From contig NC_033621.1 of assembly GCF_001540865.1 (NCBI RefSeq), positions 11,628,555 through 11,692,554 of the forward strand: a stretch of DNA of 64,000 nucleotides. Reading direction: 5' to 3'. Below are positions 1 to 12,500 of this stretch, in pieces (the stretch's first letter is position 1; every line of letters starts with the position of its first letter). This DNA comes from Ananas comosus. Lineage: Eukaryota; Streptophyta; Magnoliopsida; Poales; Bromeliaceae. The notes below the pieces were generated by a model. The model saw only the letters and a list, made by a program, of their open reading frames with translations. It searched no databases and had not been told where the DNA came from. A program made the position numbers and the translations under genes.

Positions 1-420
1 AGCTTTAATGGTAGATCTTTAGGGTTAAGTTCTTATACTCTAAAGATGATTTTAATGGAATCCTAGCATGCTAAATAGATGAACTATGCTTGATTCATGA
101 GACGAAATGGAGGATTTTGCTAGAGTAGCATCTAGGACTCCAAAAAGGGATTTTTGTAAATAGTTGAGTTTGATCTCAATTGACAATATACAAACCTAAT
201 TGGGGGTATAACGAACGCGTTGGTGTGCTCGGTTCGACAATCCGACGAGTGTACGCGAAGTTATTGACGAAACAGTCTGTTTTGGTACAGATAGCCGCAG
301 CACGCGGGATAAATGCCCAAAAATCATGAAAACAGATTTAGAGCATCGTGGTAACGAGGAATAAACTCCAGAGCAGACGGATCGCAGATTGGTGACCGTT
401 CGGGTGGTCGCGCAAGAGTT
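1..420. other. Unidentified sequence left of the scaffold gap
   Basis: No open frame of note, no telomeric repeat and no recognisable family. The right half (about 200-420) is richer in CG dinucleotides than the left half, as in some plant LTR retrotransposons or satellites, but nothing here identifies one. It is separated from the telomeric array by 100 Ns, so its adjacency to the rest of the window is a scaffolding claim only. Confidence 0.5.
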
Positions 421-520
421 NNNNNNNNNNNNNNNNNNNNNNNNNNNNNNNNNNNNNNNNNNNNNNNNNNNNNNNNNNNNNNNNNNNNNNNNNNNNNNNN
501 NNNNNNNNNNNNNNNNNNNN
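421..520. other. Assembly gap of exactly 100 N
   Basis: One hundred consecutive Ns. A round 100-N run is the usual placeholder for a scaffold join of unknown size, so order and orientation across it are unproven. Confidence 0.99.
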
Positions 521-3500
521 GCGGTTTTTTTCTTTTAGGGTTTTTTTTTTTTTAGAGTTGGGGTTGGGTTTGGGGTTTTGGGGGTTTTAGGGTTGGGTTT
601 GGGTTTAGTTTAGGGTTTGCCTTTTAGTTAGGGTGTAGGTGTACTCATTAGGGTGTATGGTTAGGGTTTAGGTTCAGGGTTTAGGGTTGTAGGGTTTAGG
701 TTTGGTTTAGGGTTTTAGGGTTTAGGGTTAGGGTTTAGGTTAGGTTTGGGTTTAGGGTTATAGGAGTTTAGGGTTCTAGGGTTTTTAGGGTTTAGAGGTT
801 AGTTAGAGGTTTAGGGCTTTAGGGTTTAGGTTAGGTTTCGGTTTCAGGGTTTAGGGTTTAGGTTTAGGTTTTAGGGTTAGCGTTTAGGGTTATAGGGTTT
901 AGGGTTTAGGGGTTTAGGTTGGTAGGGTTTAGGTTTGGTTTAGAGTTTCGGGTTTAGCGGTTTTAAGGGATTTAGGGTTTAGGGTTTAGGCGTAGGCTTT
1001 AGGTTTAGGCTTATAGGTTTAGGTTTAGGTTTGAGGGTTTGGTTGTAGGGTATTAGGGTGGCTTTAGCGGGTTTAGGGTTTAGGGTTTAGTGGTTCTAGG
1101 GTTTAGGGGTTTAGGGTTTAGGGTTTGGGTTTAGCGGTTTAGGGATTTAGGATTTATGGTTTAGGTTTAGGTTTCAGGGATTAGGGTTTAGGGTTTGGGT
1201 TTAGGGTTTAGTTTAGGTTTAGGGTTTAGGGTTTAGGCGTTTAGCGGTTTAGGTCTTCGGGTTTAGGGTTTTAGGTACTGGTTAGGGTTTAGGGTTAGGG
1301 TTCTAGGTTTAGGTTCTAGGGTTTAGGCGTTTAAGGTTTAGGGCTTGAGGTGTTTGGGTTTAGAGGTTTAGGGTTTGGGTTTAGGGTTTAGGTTCTAGGC
1401 GATTTAGGGTTTAGGGGTTATTAGGTTTTAGGGTTTTAGGTTCTAGGGTTTAGGGTTATAGGGTTAGAGGTTTAGGTTGGTAGGGTTTAGGTTTAGGGTT
1501 TAGGGTTTCGGTTTAGGGTTTAGGGTTTAGGGTTATAGGCGTTTAGGTTTCGGGATTTAGGGTTTTAGGTTTTAGGGTTTAGGGGTTTAGGGTTTAGCTG
1601 TAGGTTTAGGGTTCTAGGTTTAGGGTTATAGGGTTTGGGTTTAGGAGGGTTTAGGGTTTAGGTTAGGGTTTAGGAGTTTAGGTTTAGGGTAGTGGTTTTA
1701 GGGTTTGAGGCGTTTAGGTTGTAGCGGTTTAGAGGTTTAGGTTTAGGGTTTAGAGTTTTGGGTTTAGGGTTAGGTTTAGGTTTAGGTTTTAGGGTTAGGT
1801 GTTAGGGTTAGGGTTTACGGTTTAGTTTAGGTTTAGGGTTTAGGTTTAGGGTTTAGGTTTTAGAGGTTTAGGTTTTAGGGTTATATGGTTTGGTTTAGGT
1901 TATAGCAAAGGGTTTAGGTTTAGGGTTTAGGGTTTAGGTTTCAGGTTTTAGGGTTTAGGGTTTAGGGTTTAGGGTTTAGGGTTGGTTTTAGGTTTTTAGG
2001 TTTAGGGTTGGGTTTAGGTTAGGTTTAGGGTTTAGGGTATTTAGGGTTTAGGCGTTTAGGGTTAGGGGTTAGGTTTAGGGTTCGTAGGGTTTAGGGTTTA
2101 GGGTTTAGGGTTTAGGTTTAGGGTTAGGGTTTAGGGTTTTAGGGTAGGGTTTAGGGTTTAGGGTTTAGCGTTTAGGCGGTTTAGGTGGGTTAGGGTTTAG
2201 GTGTTAGGGTTTAGGGTTTAGGTTTTAGGAGTTGGGCGTTTAGGTTTAGGCTTTGAGGTTTTAGGCGTTCAGGTTGTTCAGGGTTGTTAGGGTTTAGGGT
2301 TCCTAGGTTACTACGTTTAGGGTTTAGGGTTTAGGGTTTAGGGTTTGAGGTTTCAGGGTTAGGGTTTTAGGTTTAGGGTTCAGGGTTTTAGGGTTTTAGG
2401 GTTTAGGAGTTTAGGCGTTAGAGGTTTAGGGTTTAGGTGGTTTAGGGTTTAGGGTTAGGGTTTAGTGGGTTTAGGGTTTTTAGGGTTTAGCGGTTTAGGG
2501 TTTAGGTTTTAGGGTTTAGGGTTGAGTTTAGCGGTTAGGGTTTTAGGGTTTACGGGTTATAGGTTTAGGAGTGTTTAGGGGTTTAGGTTTTAGGTTTTAG
2601 GGGTTTAGGTTTTAGGGTTAGGTTAGGGTTAGGTTTTAGGGTTTTAGGGCTTAGGGTTTCGGTTTAGAGGTTTAGGGTTTAGGGTCTTAGGCTTTAGCGG
2701 TTAGGGCGTTTAGGGTTTAGGCGTTGTAGTGTTAGGATTGGGCTTTAGCGGTTTAGGTTAGGCGTTTAGGGTTTAGGGTTTAGGGTTAGGGTTTAGGTTA
2801 TAGAGGTTTGGGTTCTAGTTTAGGTTTTAGGGTTCTTAGCTTAGGTTTTTAGGTTTGGTTAGGGTTTAGGTTTAGGGTATTAGGGTTTAGGGTTTAGGGT
2901 TTATGGTTTTATTAGCTGGTTTAGGGTTTAGGGTTTGGGTTTTATGGTTTAGGGTTTTAGGGTTTAGGGTTTAGGGTTTAGCGGTTTTAGGTTTCAGGTT
3001 TAGGGTTTAGGGTTTGGTTTAGGTTTAGGCGTTAGAGTTTAGGGCAGATTCGGGTTTTAGGGGTTTTAGGGTTTAGGCGTTAGGTGTTAGGGGTTTAGGG
3101 TTTAGGCGTTTAGGGTTTAGGGTTTAGGTTTAGGGTTTAGGGTTTTAGGTTTTAGGGTTTAGGCTTTCGGTTTAGGGTTTTAGGGGTTTAGGGTTAGGGT
3201 TAGGGTTTTAGGTTAGCGGTTTAGGGTTTTAGGTTTTAGGTTTACGGGTTAGGGTTCTAGGGTTTCAGGTTTGGGTTTAGGTTTAGGGTTTAGGGTTTAG
3301 TGGTTTAGGTTTAGGGTTAGGGTTAGGGTTTAGGGCTTGGGTTAGGGTTTTAGGGATTAGCGGTTTTGGTGTTAGGTATTTCAGGGTTAATAGGTTAGGT
3401 GATTTAGGGTTCTAGGGTTTAGGGTTTAGGGTATATGGGTTTAGGTTTAGGTTTTAGGGTTTAGGGTTTAAGGTTTAGGGTTTGAGTGGTTTAGGTTTAG

Positions 3501-6500
3501 GAGTTTAGCGGTTTTAGGTTGGGTTTAGGGTAGGTTCTAGGTTTAGGGTATAGAGGTTTTAGGGTTTAGGGTTTAGGGTTTAGGTTTAGGGTTTAGGTAT
3601 TAGGATTTTAGGTAGGGTTTAGGGTTTAGGGTTTAGGCGTTTAGGGCTTTAGGCGTGTCAGTGTTTAGGGTTTAGGCTTTAGGTCCGCGAGTTCCACCCC
3701 TGTTTAGTTTTAGGTTTAGGGTTTAGGGTTAGGTTTTAGGGTTGGGGTTTAGGGTTTAGGTTAGGGTTTAGGGTTTAGGGTTAGGGTCTAGGGTAGGTTA
3801 GGGTTTAGGGTTTAGGGTTTAGGTTTAAGGGTTTAGGATTTAGGTTTAGGTTTACGGTTAGGGTTTAGGTTTAGGTTTAGGGGGATTTAGGGCTTTAGGT
3901 TTAGGGTTTAGTTAGGTTTAGGGTTTTAGGGTTTAGGTTTAGGGTTTAGGCGTTTAGGTTTAGGTTAGCGTTTAGGGTTAGGGTTAGGGTTTAGTGGTTA
4001 GGGTTTAGGATTTAGGGTTTACGGGTTGATTTAGGGTTTTAGGCTTTAGGGTATAGCGTTAGGTTTAGGTTTAGGTTTAGGGTTTAGGGTGGTTAGGTTT
4101 AGGCGTTTAGGGTTTAGGGTAGGGATTTGGGTTTAGGGTTTAGGTTTAGGTTTTAGAGTTGTAGGGTTTGGGTTAGGGTTTAGGGTTTAGGGTTAGGGCT
4201 TTGGGGTTTAGGTTAGGCGTTTAGGGTTTAGGTTTAGGTTATAGGTTCAGGGATTTAGTTTAGGTTTAGGGTTTAGGTCTTAGGGTTTAGGTTTTAGGCG
4301 TTGTAGGGCTTTAGGGTTTGTTTAGGGTTTAGTTAGGTTTAGGGTTAGGGATTTAGCGTTTAGGGTTTAGGTTTAGGGCTTTAGGTTTAGGTTTAGGGTT
4401 AGCGGTTTAGAGAGATTATAAGCGGTTAGGGCTTTAGGGTTAGGGTTTAGGTTTTAGGGTTTAGGGTTTAGGGTTTAGGGCTTAGGGTTTAGGTTTTAGG
4501 GTTTAGGGTTGTTAGGTTAGGGTTTACGGGTTTAGGTTTAGAGGTTTAGCGGTTTAGCGGTTGGTTTAGGGTTTAGGGATTTAGGCGTTTGGTTAGGGTT
4601 TTAGGTTTGGTAGGTTTAGGGTTAGGGCTCGGGTTTAGGTTAGGTGTTTAGGTTTAGGCCGTTCGGGCTTTGGGGTTTAGGTTAGGGTTTAGGCTTTAGG
4701 TTTAGGGTTTAGGGTTTATGGGTTTTAGGTTTAGGGTTTAGGGTTTTAGGGTTAGCGTTCTAGGGTTTAGGGTTTAGGGTTAGGGTTTAGGGTTTAGTTT
4801 GTAGAGGTTTAGGGAGTTTAGGGTTTAGGGTTGATTTTAGGGTTTAGGGTTTAGGTTTAGGTTTAGGGTTAGGGTTTAGGGTTAGTTTAGTGGTTTATGG
4901 TTTAGGTTTAGGGTTATAGCGGATTTGGGTTTAGGGTTTAGGGTTTAGGGTTTAGGGTTTAGGGTTTAGGGTTTAAGGGTTAGGGTTTAGGGTTTAGGGT
5001 TTGGGTTAGGGTTAGGGTTTTAGAGGTTTAGGGTTTAGGTTAGGGTTTAGTGGTTAGGGTTAGGTTTAGGGTTTAGGGTTAGGGATTTAGGGTTCGTTTC
5101 TAGCGTTTAGGGTTTGGGTTTGGTTTAGGGTTTAGGGTTTAGGGTTTTAGGGTTTAGGGTTTAGAGTTTAGGGTTTTAGGGCTTGGTAGTTTAGGGATTC
5201 TAGGTTTGGTTTAGGGTTTAGGGTTTAGCGCTTGTAGGTTTTAGGGATTTAGGGTTTAGGCAGTTTAGGGTTAGGGTTTAGGTTTACGGGTTTAGGGTTT
5301 TAGGGTTTAGTTTAGGTTATGGCTTTAGGTCTTAGGGTTTAGCCGTCTGTAGGGTTTAGGGTTACGGGTTTTAGGTCTTAGGTTTTCAGGGTCTTGATTG
5401 GTATTAGGGTTTAGGGATTTAGGGGTTAGGGTTTAGGGTTTAGGGTTATAGGGTTAGGAGTTTACGGTTTAGCTGTTAGGGTTGTAGGGTTTAGGGATTT
5501 AGGGTTTAGGTTTGGGTTTAGGGTTTAGTTTAGGGTTTAGGGTTTAGGGTTTAGGCGTTTAGGGTTAGGTTTAGGGTTAGGGGGTTTTTTAGGTTTAGGG
5601 TTTGGTTTAGGTTTTAGTAGGTTTGGGTTTGAGGTTTAGGTTTGGTTTAGGGTTTAGGTTTAGGGTTTAGGTTTACGTTAGGTTGAGGGTTTAGGTTTAG
5701 GGTTTGGGTTTAGCGGTTCTAGGTTTAGGGTTTAGTGTTTAGGGCTTTAGGTTAGGGTTTAGGGTTTAGGCCCGTTTAGGTTAGGTTTAGGTTTAGGAGT
5801 TTAAGTTTAGGGTTAGGGTGTTGGTGGCTTGGGTAGGTTACGGTTGGGGTTTAGGGTTTTAGGAGGTAGTGGCTTGAGGGTTAGGGTCTAGGGTCTTAGT
5901 GGTTCTAGGGTTTAGGTTTTTTTCTAGGGGTTTACGGGTTAGGTTAGGGTTTTAGGTTGGGGTTTAGGGTTTAGCGGGTTTAGGTTGTAGGTTTAGGGTT
6001 TAGGTTTAGGTTTAGGGTTTTAGGGTTCTAGGTTTAGGGTTTAGGGTTTAGGAGGGTAGGGTTAAGGGTTTAGGCGTTAGTTCTGGGTTTAGGGTTTGGG
6101 TTTACGGCCTGGTTAGGGTATTAGGTTTAGGTTTAGGTTAGGGTTTAGGTTTGATTTTAGGCGTTTAGGGTTAGGGTTTAGCATTTAGGGTTAGCGGGTT
6201 TAGGGTTTAAGCGGTTTAGGGTTTAGGTTTAGCAGTTTAGGGTTTAGGGTTTAGGGATTTAGGCGTTTAGGGTTTAGGGTTGGTTAGAGGTTTTTGGTTA
6301 GGGTTTAGGGGTTAGGTTTAGTTTTAGGGTTATTAGGGTTTTGGGTTTAGGGGAATTTGGGTTTAGGGTTTAGGTTTAGGTTTAGGGTTTAGGATTTAGG
6401 GTTTCGGGTTTAGGGCTTTAGGGTTAGGGTTTAGGTTTAGGGTTTAGGGTTTAGGGTTTAGGGTTTAGGGTTTAGGGTTTTTAGGGTTTAGGGTTTTGGA

Positions 6501-9500
6501 TTTAGGGTTAGGGTTTAGGTTTTAGCGCGTTTAGGTTTAGGGTTTAGGGTTTAGGGTTTAGGTTTAGCGGTTTAGGTTTAGGGTTTAGGGTTTAGGGTTA
6601 TGGTTAGGTTAGGGTTGGGGAGTTTAGTCCGGTTTAGGTTTAGGGTTTAGCTTAGGGTTTAGGGTTTAGGTTTAGGTGTTTAGGGTTTAGGTTGCGTTTG
6701 GGTTTAGAGGTGAGGGTTTAGGGTTTAGCGCTTATAGGCCGTTTAGGTGTTTTGGGTTTAGGGTTCGGTTTAGGCAGTTTAGGGGTTTAGGGTTTTAGGG
6801 CTTTAGGGACTTTAGGGCTTAGGGTTTAGGGCTTAGGGTTTGGGTTTACGGTTTAGGGCTTTGGGTTTAGGGGTTTAGGGTTTTAGGCGTTTTAGGTTTA
6901 GGGCTTAGGGTTTTAGGCTTACGGTTTAGGTTTAGGGTTTAGGTTTTAGGTTTCTTTAGGGTTTAGGGTTTAGGGTTTGGGCTTTGGTTTAGGGATTTAG
7001 GGTTAGGCGTTTAGAGTTTAGGTTTAGGGTGAGTTTAGTTTTAGCGGCTTTAGGTTTAGGGTTTAGGGTTTAGGGTTTAGGGTTTAGGTTTAGGAGGTTT
7101 AGGGTTTAGCGGTTAGGGTTTAGTTTAGGTTTAGGGATTTAGGGTTTTAGGGTTTAGGGTTTAGGGTTTAGGTTTAGGGTTTAGGGTTTAGGGTGTAGGT
7201 TAGCGGTTTAGGGGTTTAGGGTTCTAGCGGTTTAGGGTTTAAGGGTTTGGCGTCTAGTTTTAGGGTTTGGGTTTAGGGTTTAGGGTTTAGGTTATAGGGT
7301 TTAGGTTTTAGGGTTTAGGGTTAGGTTTAGGGTTTAGCGGTTTAGGTTTAGGGTTTAGGGTTTAGGCGTTTAGGGTTTTTTTTAGGGATTTAGGTTAGGG
7401 TTTAGGCGTTTTAGGGTTTAGCTTTAGGTTTAGGGTTTAGGGTTTGGTTGGCGTTTAGGCTTTTAGGGTTTAGGGTTTAGGTTTAGTTTAGCGTTTGGGT
7501 TTAGAGGTTTAGGCGTTTCAGGTTAGGTTTAGGGTTTAGGGTTTTGGTAGGGTTTAGGTTTAGGTTTAAGGTTTAGGGTTTAGGGTTTAGGGTTTAGGGT
7601 TACGTTTAGGGTTTTAGCGGTTTAGGGATTTAGGGTTTAGCGTTAGGTTAGTTAGGTTTAGGTTTCGGTTTTAGGGTTTAGGGTTTAGGGTTTAGGGTTA
7701 GGGTTTAGGGTTTAGGTTTAGGGTTGGGTTTAGGGTTGGTGGTTTAGGGTTAGGGTCTTAGGGTTTAGGGTTTAGGCTTTAGGTTAGGGTTTCGGTTTAG
7801 CGCGTTTAGGGTTTAGGTGTAGGTTTAGGTTTAGGTTGGTTTAGTGTTAGGCTTTGGGTTAGGGTTTAGGGTTTAGCGTTATTTAGGTTTAGGCGGTTTT
7901 AGGGTTTAGGGTTTAGGGTTTAGGGTTTAGCGGTTTAGGGTTTAGGGATTTGGTTTAGGGTTTAGGTTTAGCGGTTTTAGTTTTAAGGGTTTAGGGTTTA
8001 GGGTTTAGCGGTTTGGGTTAGGGTTAGGGTTTAGTTTAGCGGTTTTAGGGTTTAGGGTTTTAGGGTTAGGGTTTAGGTTTAGGGTTTAGGTTTAGGGTTA
8101 GGTTTAGGGTTTAGGGTTTAGGGTTTAAGGTTTAGCGGTTTAGGGTTTAGGTTTAGGTTTAGGGTTTAGGCGTTTAGGTTTAGGCGTTTAGGGATTTAGG
8201 GTTTAGGGTTTTCTTAGGGCTTATAGGGTTTAGGGTTTAGGGTTTAGGGTTCTAGGGTTTGGGTTTTAGGTTTAGGCGTTTAGGGTTTAGCGGCTTTAGG
8301 GTTTAGTTTGGTTTAGGGTTTAGGTTTAGGGTTTAGGGTTTGGTTTAGGGTTTTAGGGTTTAGGTTAGGGTTAGGGTTTAGGGTTTAGGTTTAGGTTTTA
8401 GAGTTTTGGGTTTAGGTGTTTAGGGTTTAGGGTTACGGTTTAGGGTTTGGGTTAGGTTTAGGGTTTAGGGTTTAGGGTTTAGGGTTAGGTTTAGCGGTTT
8501 AGGGTTTTAGGATTTAGGGTTTAGGGTTTAGGGTTAGGGTTTAGGGTTTTAGGTTTAGGGTTTAGGGTTTAGGGTTTAGCGGTTTAGGGTTTAGGGATTT
8601 AGGGCTTTAGGTTTAGGGTTTAGGGTTTAGGGGTTTAGGGTTAGGGTTTAGGGTTAGGTTGTAGGGTTTAGGGTTTAGCGTTTAGCGGTTAGGGTTTAGG
8701 GTTAGGTTTGGGTTAGGGTTTAGGATATTAGGGATTAGGTTTAGGGTTTAGGGTTTTGGTTTAGGTTTAGGGTTTTAGGGCTTTAGGGCTTTAGGGTTTT
8801 AGGGTTTAAGGTTTAGGTATTAGGGTTTGAGGTCTTAGGCGGTTTAGGGTTTAGGGTTTAGGTTAGGTTAGGTTTTGGGTCTAGGTTTAGGGTTTAGGGT
8901 GGGTTTTTAGGTTTAGGGTTTAGGTTAGGGTTTAGGTTTAGGGTTTAGGCGTTAGGTTTAGCGGTTTTAGGGTTTAGGGTTTAGGGTTTAGGGTTAGGGT
9001 TTAGGGTTTATATGGGTTTAGGGTTTAGGTTATGGAGGAGGTAGTGTTAGGAGTTAGGGTTTAGGTTTAGGGTTTTATTTTTAGGTTTATGGGTTTAGGG
9101 TTTAGGGTTCAGGGTTAGGTTTTAGGGTTTAGCGTTTGAGGTTTAGGGTTTAGGTTAGGTTTAGGGTTTAGGTGTTTTAGGTTAGGGTTTGGGTTAGTTT
9201 AGGGTTGTAGGTTTAGCGTTTGGGTTTAGAGTTTAGGGTTTAGGGTTTAGGGTTTAGGTATTAGGACGGGCTTTAGGCGTTAGGGTTTAGGTTTGGTTGG
9301 GTGTAGGGTTTAGGGTTTAGGGTTTAGAATAGGGTTAGGTTTAGGCTGTTTAGGGTTAGGGTTTAGGGTTTATTGTTAGGCGTTTTTAGGGTTAGGTTTA
9401 GTTATAGGGTTTAGGTTAGGTTAGGGTTTTAGGGTTTAGGGTTTATTGTGTTTAGGTTTGGGGTTTAGGTTGGGTAGTGTTAAGGGGTTAGAGGTTTTGG

Positions 9501-12500
9501 TTTAGGGTTTTAGGGTTAGGTTTAGGGTTTAGCAGGTTAGGCGTTTAGGGTTAGCGGTTTAGGGGTTTAGGCTTTAGGTTTAGGGTTTAGGGTTTAGGGT
9601 TTAGGCGTGTTTGGTTTGGTTTAGGTTTAGGGGTTTAGGGGTTTAGGCGTTTAGTGTTTAGGTTTAGCGGTTTAGGCGTTTTAGGGTTTAGGGTTAGGTT
9701 AGGTTTTAGGGTTTTAGGGTTTAGGGTTTACGTTTAGGTTTAGGGTTTAGGTTAGGGTTTAGGGTTTAGGGTTTAGAGTTTAGGGTTTAGGGTTTAGAGG
9801 TTTTAGGTTTAGGGTTATAGGGTTTAGGGTTTAGGGTTTAGGGTTTAGGGTTAGGGTTTTTAAGCGGTTTAGGGTTTAGGGTTTTAGGGGTTTAGGGTTT
9901 AGGGTTTAGGTGTTTAGGGTTTAGGTTTGGGTTTTAGGGTTTTAGGGTTTAGGCGTTTAGAGTTAGGTTTAGGTTTAGGGTTTAGGGTTTTAGCGGTTTA
10001 GGTTTAGGGTTAGGGTTTAGGTTTAGGGTTTAGGTTTAGGTTTAGGGTTTTAGGGTTTTAGGTTTAGGTTTAGCGGTTTAGCGGTTTAGGGTTTAGGTTA
10101 GGGTTTAGGGTTTAGGTTTAGGGTTTAGGGTTAGGGTTGTAGGGTTTAGGGGTTAGGTTTAGGGTTTAGGCTTTAGGGTTTAGGGTTGTAGGGTTTAGGG
10201 TTTAGGCGTTTGGTTTTAGGTTTAGGGTTTAGGGTTTAGGGTTTAGGGTTTAGCACGGCTTTAGGGTTTTAGGGTTTAGGGTTTAGGGTTTCGGGATTTA
10301 GGGTTTAGGGTTTTAGTTTAGGTTTAGGGTTTAGGTTAGGGTTTAGTAGGTTTAGGGTTTAGGGGTTACGGCGCTTTAGGTTTAGCGGGTTAGGTTTAGG
10401 GTTGGGTTTATGTTAGGGTTTACGGCAGTGTAGGTTTAGGGTTTAGCGTTTAGCGGTTTTAGTGTAGGGTTCTAGTGTTAGGGTTTATGGTTTAGGTTTA
10501 AGTTTAGGTTTGGTTTAGGGTTTTAGGGTTTAGGGTTTAGGTTAGGGGTTTTTATGGTTTAGGGTGGTAGGGTTAGGTTTAGGTTTAGGAGTTTAGGTTT
10601 AGGGTTTTAGGGTTTAGGGTTTTAGGTTTTAGGTTAGAGGTTTAGCGCGTTTAGGGTTTAGATTTAGGGTTTACGGGTTTAGAGTTTAGGGTTTAGGGTT
10701 TATGGGTTTAGGGTTAGGGTTTTAGGGTATTAGGTTTAGAGGGTTTAGGGTTAGGGTTTAGCGCGTTAGGGTTTAGGCGTTTAGGGTTTAGGGTTAGGCG
10801 TTTAGGAGTTTAGGTTTAGGTTTAGGTTTAGGGTTTAGGGTTTAGGTTTAGGCTTTAGGTTTAGCGTTTAGGGATTAGAGGTTTAGGGCTTATAGGGTTA
10901 GGGGTTAGGCGCTTTAGGGTTTAGGGTTAGGGTTTAGCGGTTTAGGGTTAGGGTTTAGGGTTTAGGGTTATAGGTTTAGGGTTTAGGTTTAGGGGTTTAG
11001 GGTTAGGGTTGGTTAGGTTTAGGGTTTAGGGTTTTTAGGTTAGGGATTTAGGTTAGGGTTTAGGGTTTAGCGGTTCCGGTTTAGGCGTTTAGGGTTTAGA
11101 GGTTTAGGTTTAGGGTTAGGGTTTGCTTAGGTTTAGGGTTTTGGGTTTCAGGTTTTAGGGTTAGGGTTTGGGCTTTAGGGTTTAGGGTTAGGTTTAGGGT
11201 TAGGCCGTTTAAGGTTTAGGGTTTAGGCGTTTAAGGGTTTAGGGTTTAGGGTTTAAGGTTTAGGGTTTAGGTTTAGGAGTTTAGTGTTTAGGGTTTAGGG
11301 TTTAGCGGGTGTTTAGGGTTTAGGGTTTGGTTTAGGTTATAGGCGCTTTAGAGGTTAGGGTTTGCGGTTTAGGGTTGTAGGGTTTAGGTTTAGGGTTTAG
11401 GCGTTTAGGGTTTAGGGTTAGGGTTTAGGTTTAGGGTTTAGGGTTTAGGTTTGGTTTAGGGTTAGGGTTTAGGGTTTAGGGTTTAGGGTTTTAGGTTTTT
11501 AGGGTTTAGGGTTTAGGGTTTAGCAGTTAGGGTTTTGGTTTAGGGTTAGGGTTTGGGTTTAGGGGTTTAGGGTTAGCGGCTTTAGGGTTTAGGGTTTAGG
11601 GTTTAGGACGTTTAGGGTTTAAGGTTTAGGGGTTTAGGATTTAGGAGTTTAGGGTGTGTTTTAGGGTTTTAGGTTTAGGGTTTAGGTTTAGGTTTAGGGT
11701 TTAGGGTTTTAGGGTTTAGGTTTAGACGGATTTAGGGTTTAGGGTTAGGGATTTAGTTTGGTAATAGGAGTTTTAGGGTTAGGGTTTAGGTTAGGGTTAG
11801 GGGTTTAGCGGTATTAGGTTAGGGTTTATGGTTAGGTTTAGGTTTGGGTTTCGGTTTAGGGTTTAGCGGTTTTAGAGTTTAGTTGTTTGTGTGTTGGTTT
11901 TGTGGCGTTTAGGGTTAGGGTTTAGGTTTAGGAGTAATAGGGTTTAGGTTTAGTTGTTGAGGGTTTAGTAGTTTTTAGGTTTAGGTTAGGCGTTGTTTAG
12001 GGTATTTTAGGGTTTAGGTTTAGGGGTTTAGGGTTTTAAGGGTTTAGGGTGTTAGGGTATTAGGTTAGGGTTAGGGTTAGTTTAGGTGGGGTTTAGTTTA
12101 GATAGGGTTGGTTTAGGGTTTAGGGTTTAGGGTTAGGTTATTTAGGGTATTAGGGTTAGTGGCTTTAGGGTTTAGGTTTAGGGTTTAGGGTTTAGGGTTA
12201 GCGGTTTAGGGTTTAGGGTTTAGGGTTTAGGGTTCGGGCTTACTACGCGGATTTAGGGTTTAAGTTTTAGGGTTTAGGGTTTAGGATTTAGGGTTTAGGG
12301 TTTCAAGTTTAGGGTTTTGGTTATAGGTTAGGGTTAGGGTTTAGCGGTTTAGGGTTAGCGGTTTAGGGTTTTAGGGTTTATGGGTTTTTAGGGTTTAGGT
12401 TTAGGGTTTAGGGTTAGGGTTTTAGCGGTTTTAGGGTATTAGGGTTTAGGTTAGGTTAGGGTTAGGTTTAGGGTTTAGGGTTTTAGGTTTAGGTTTTAGG

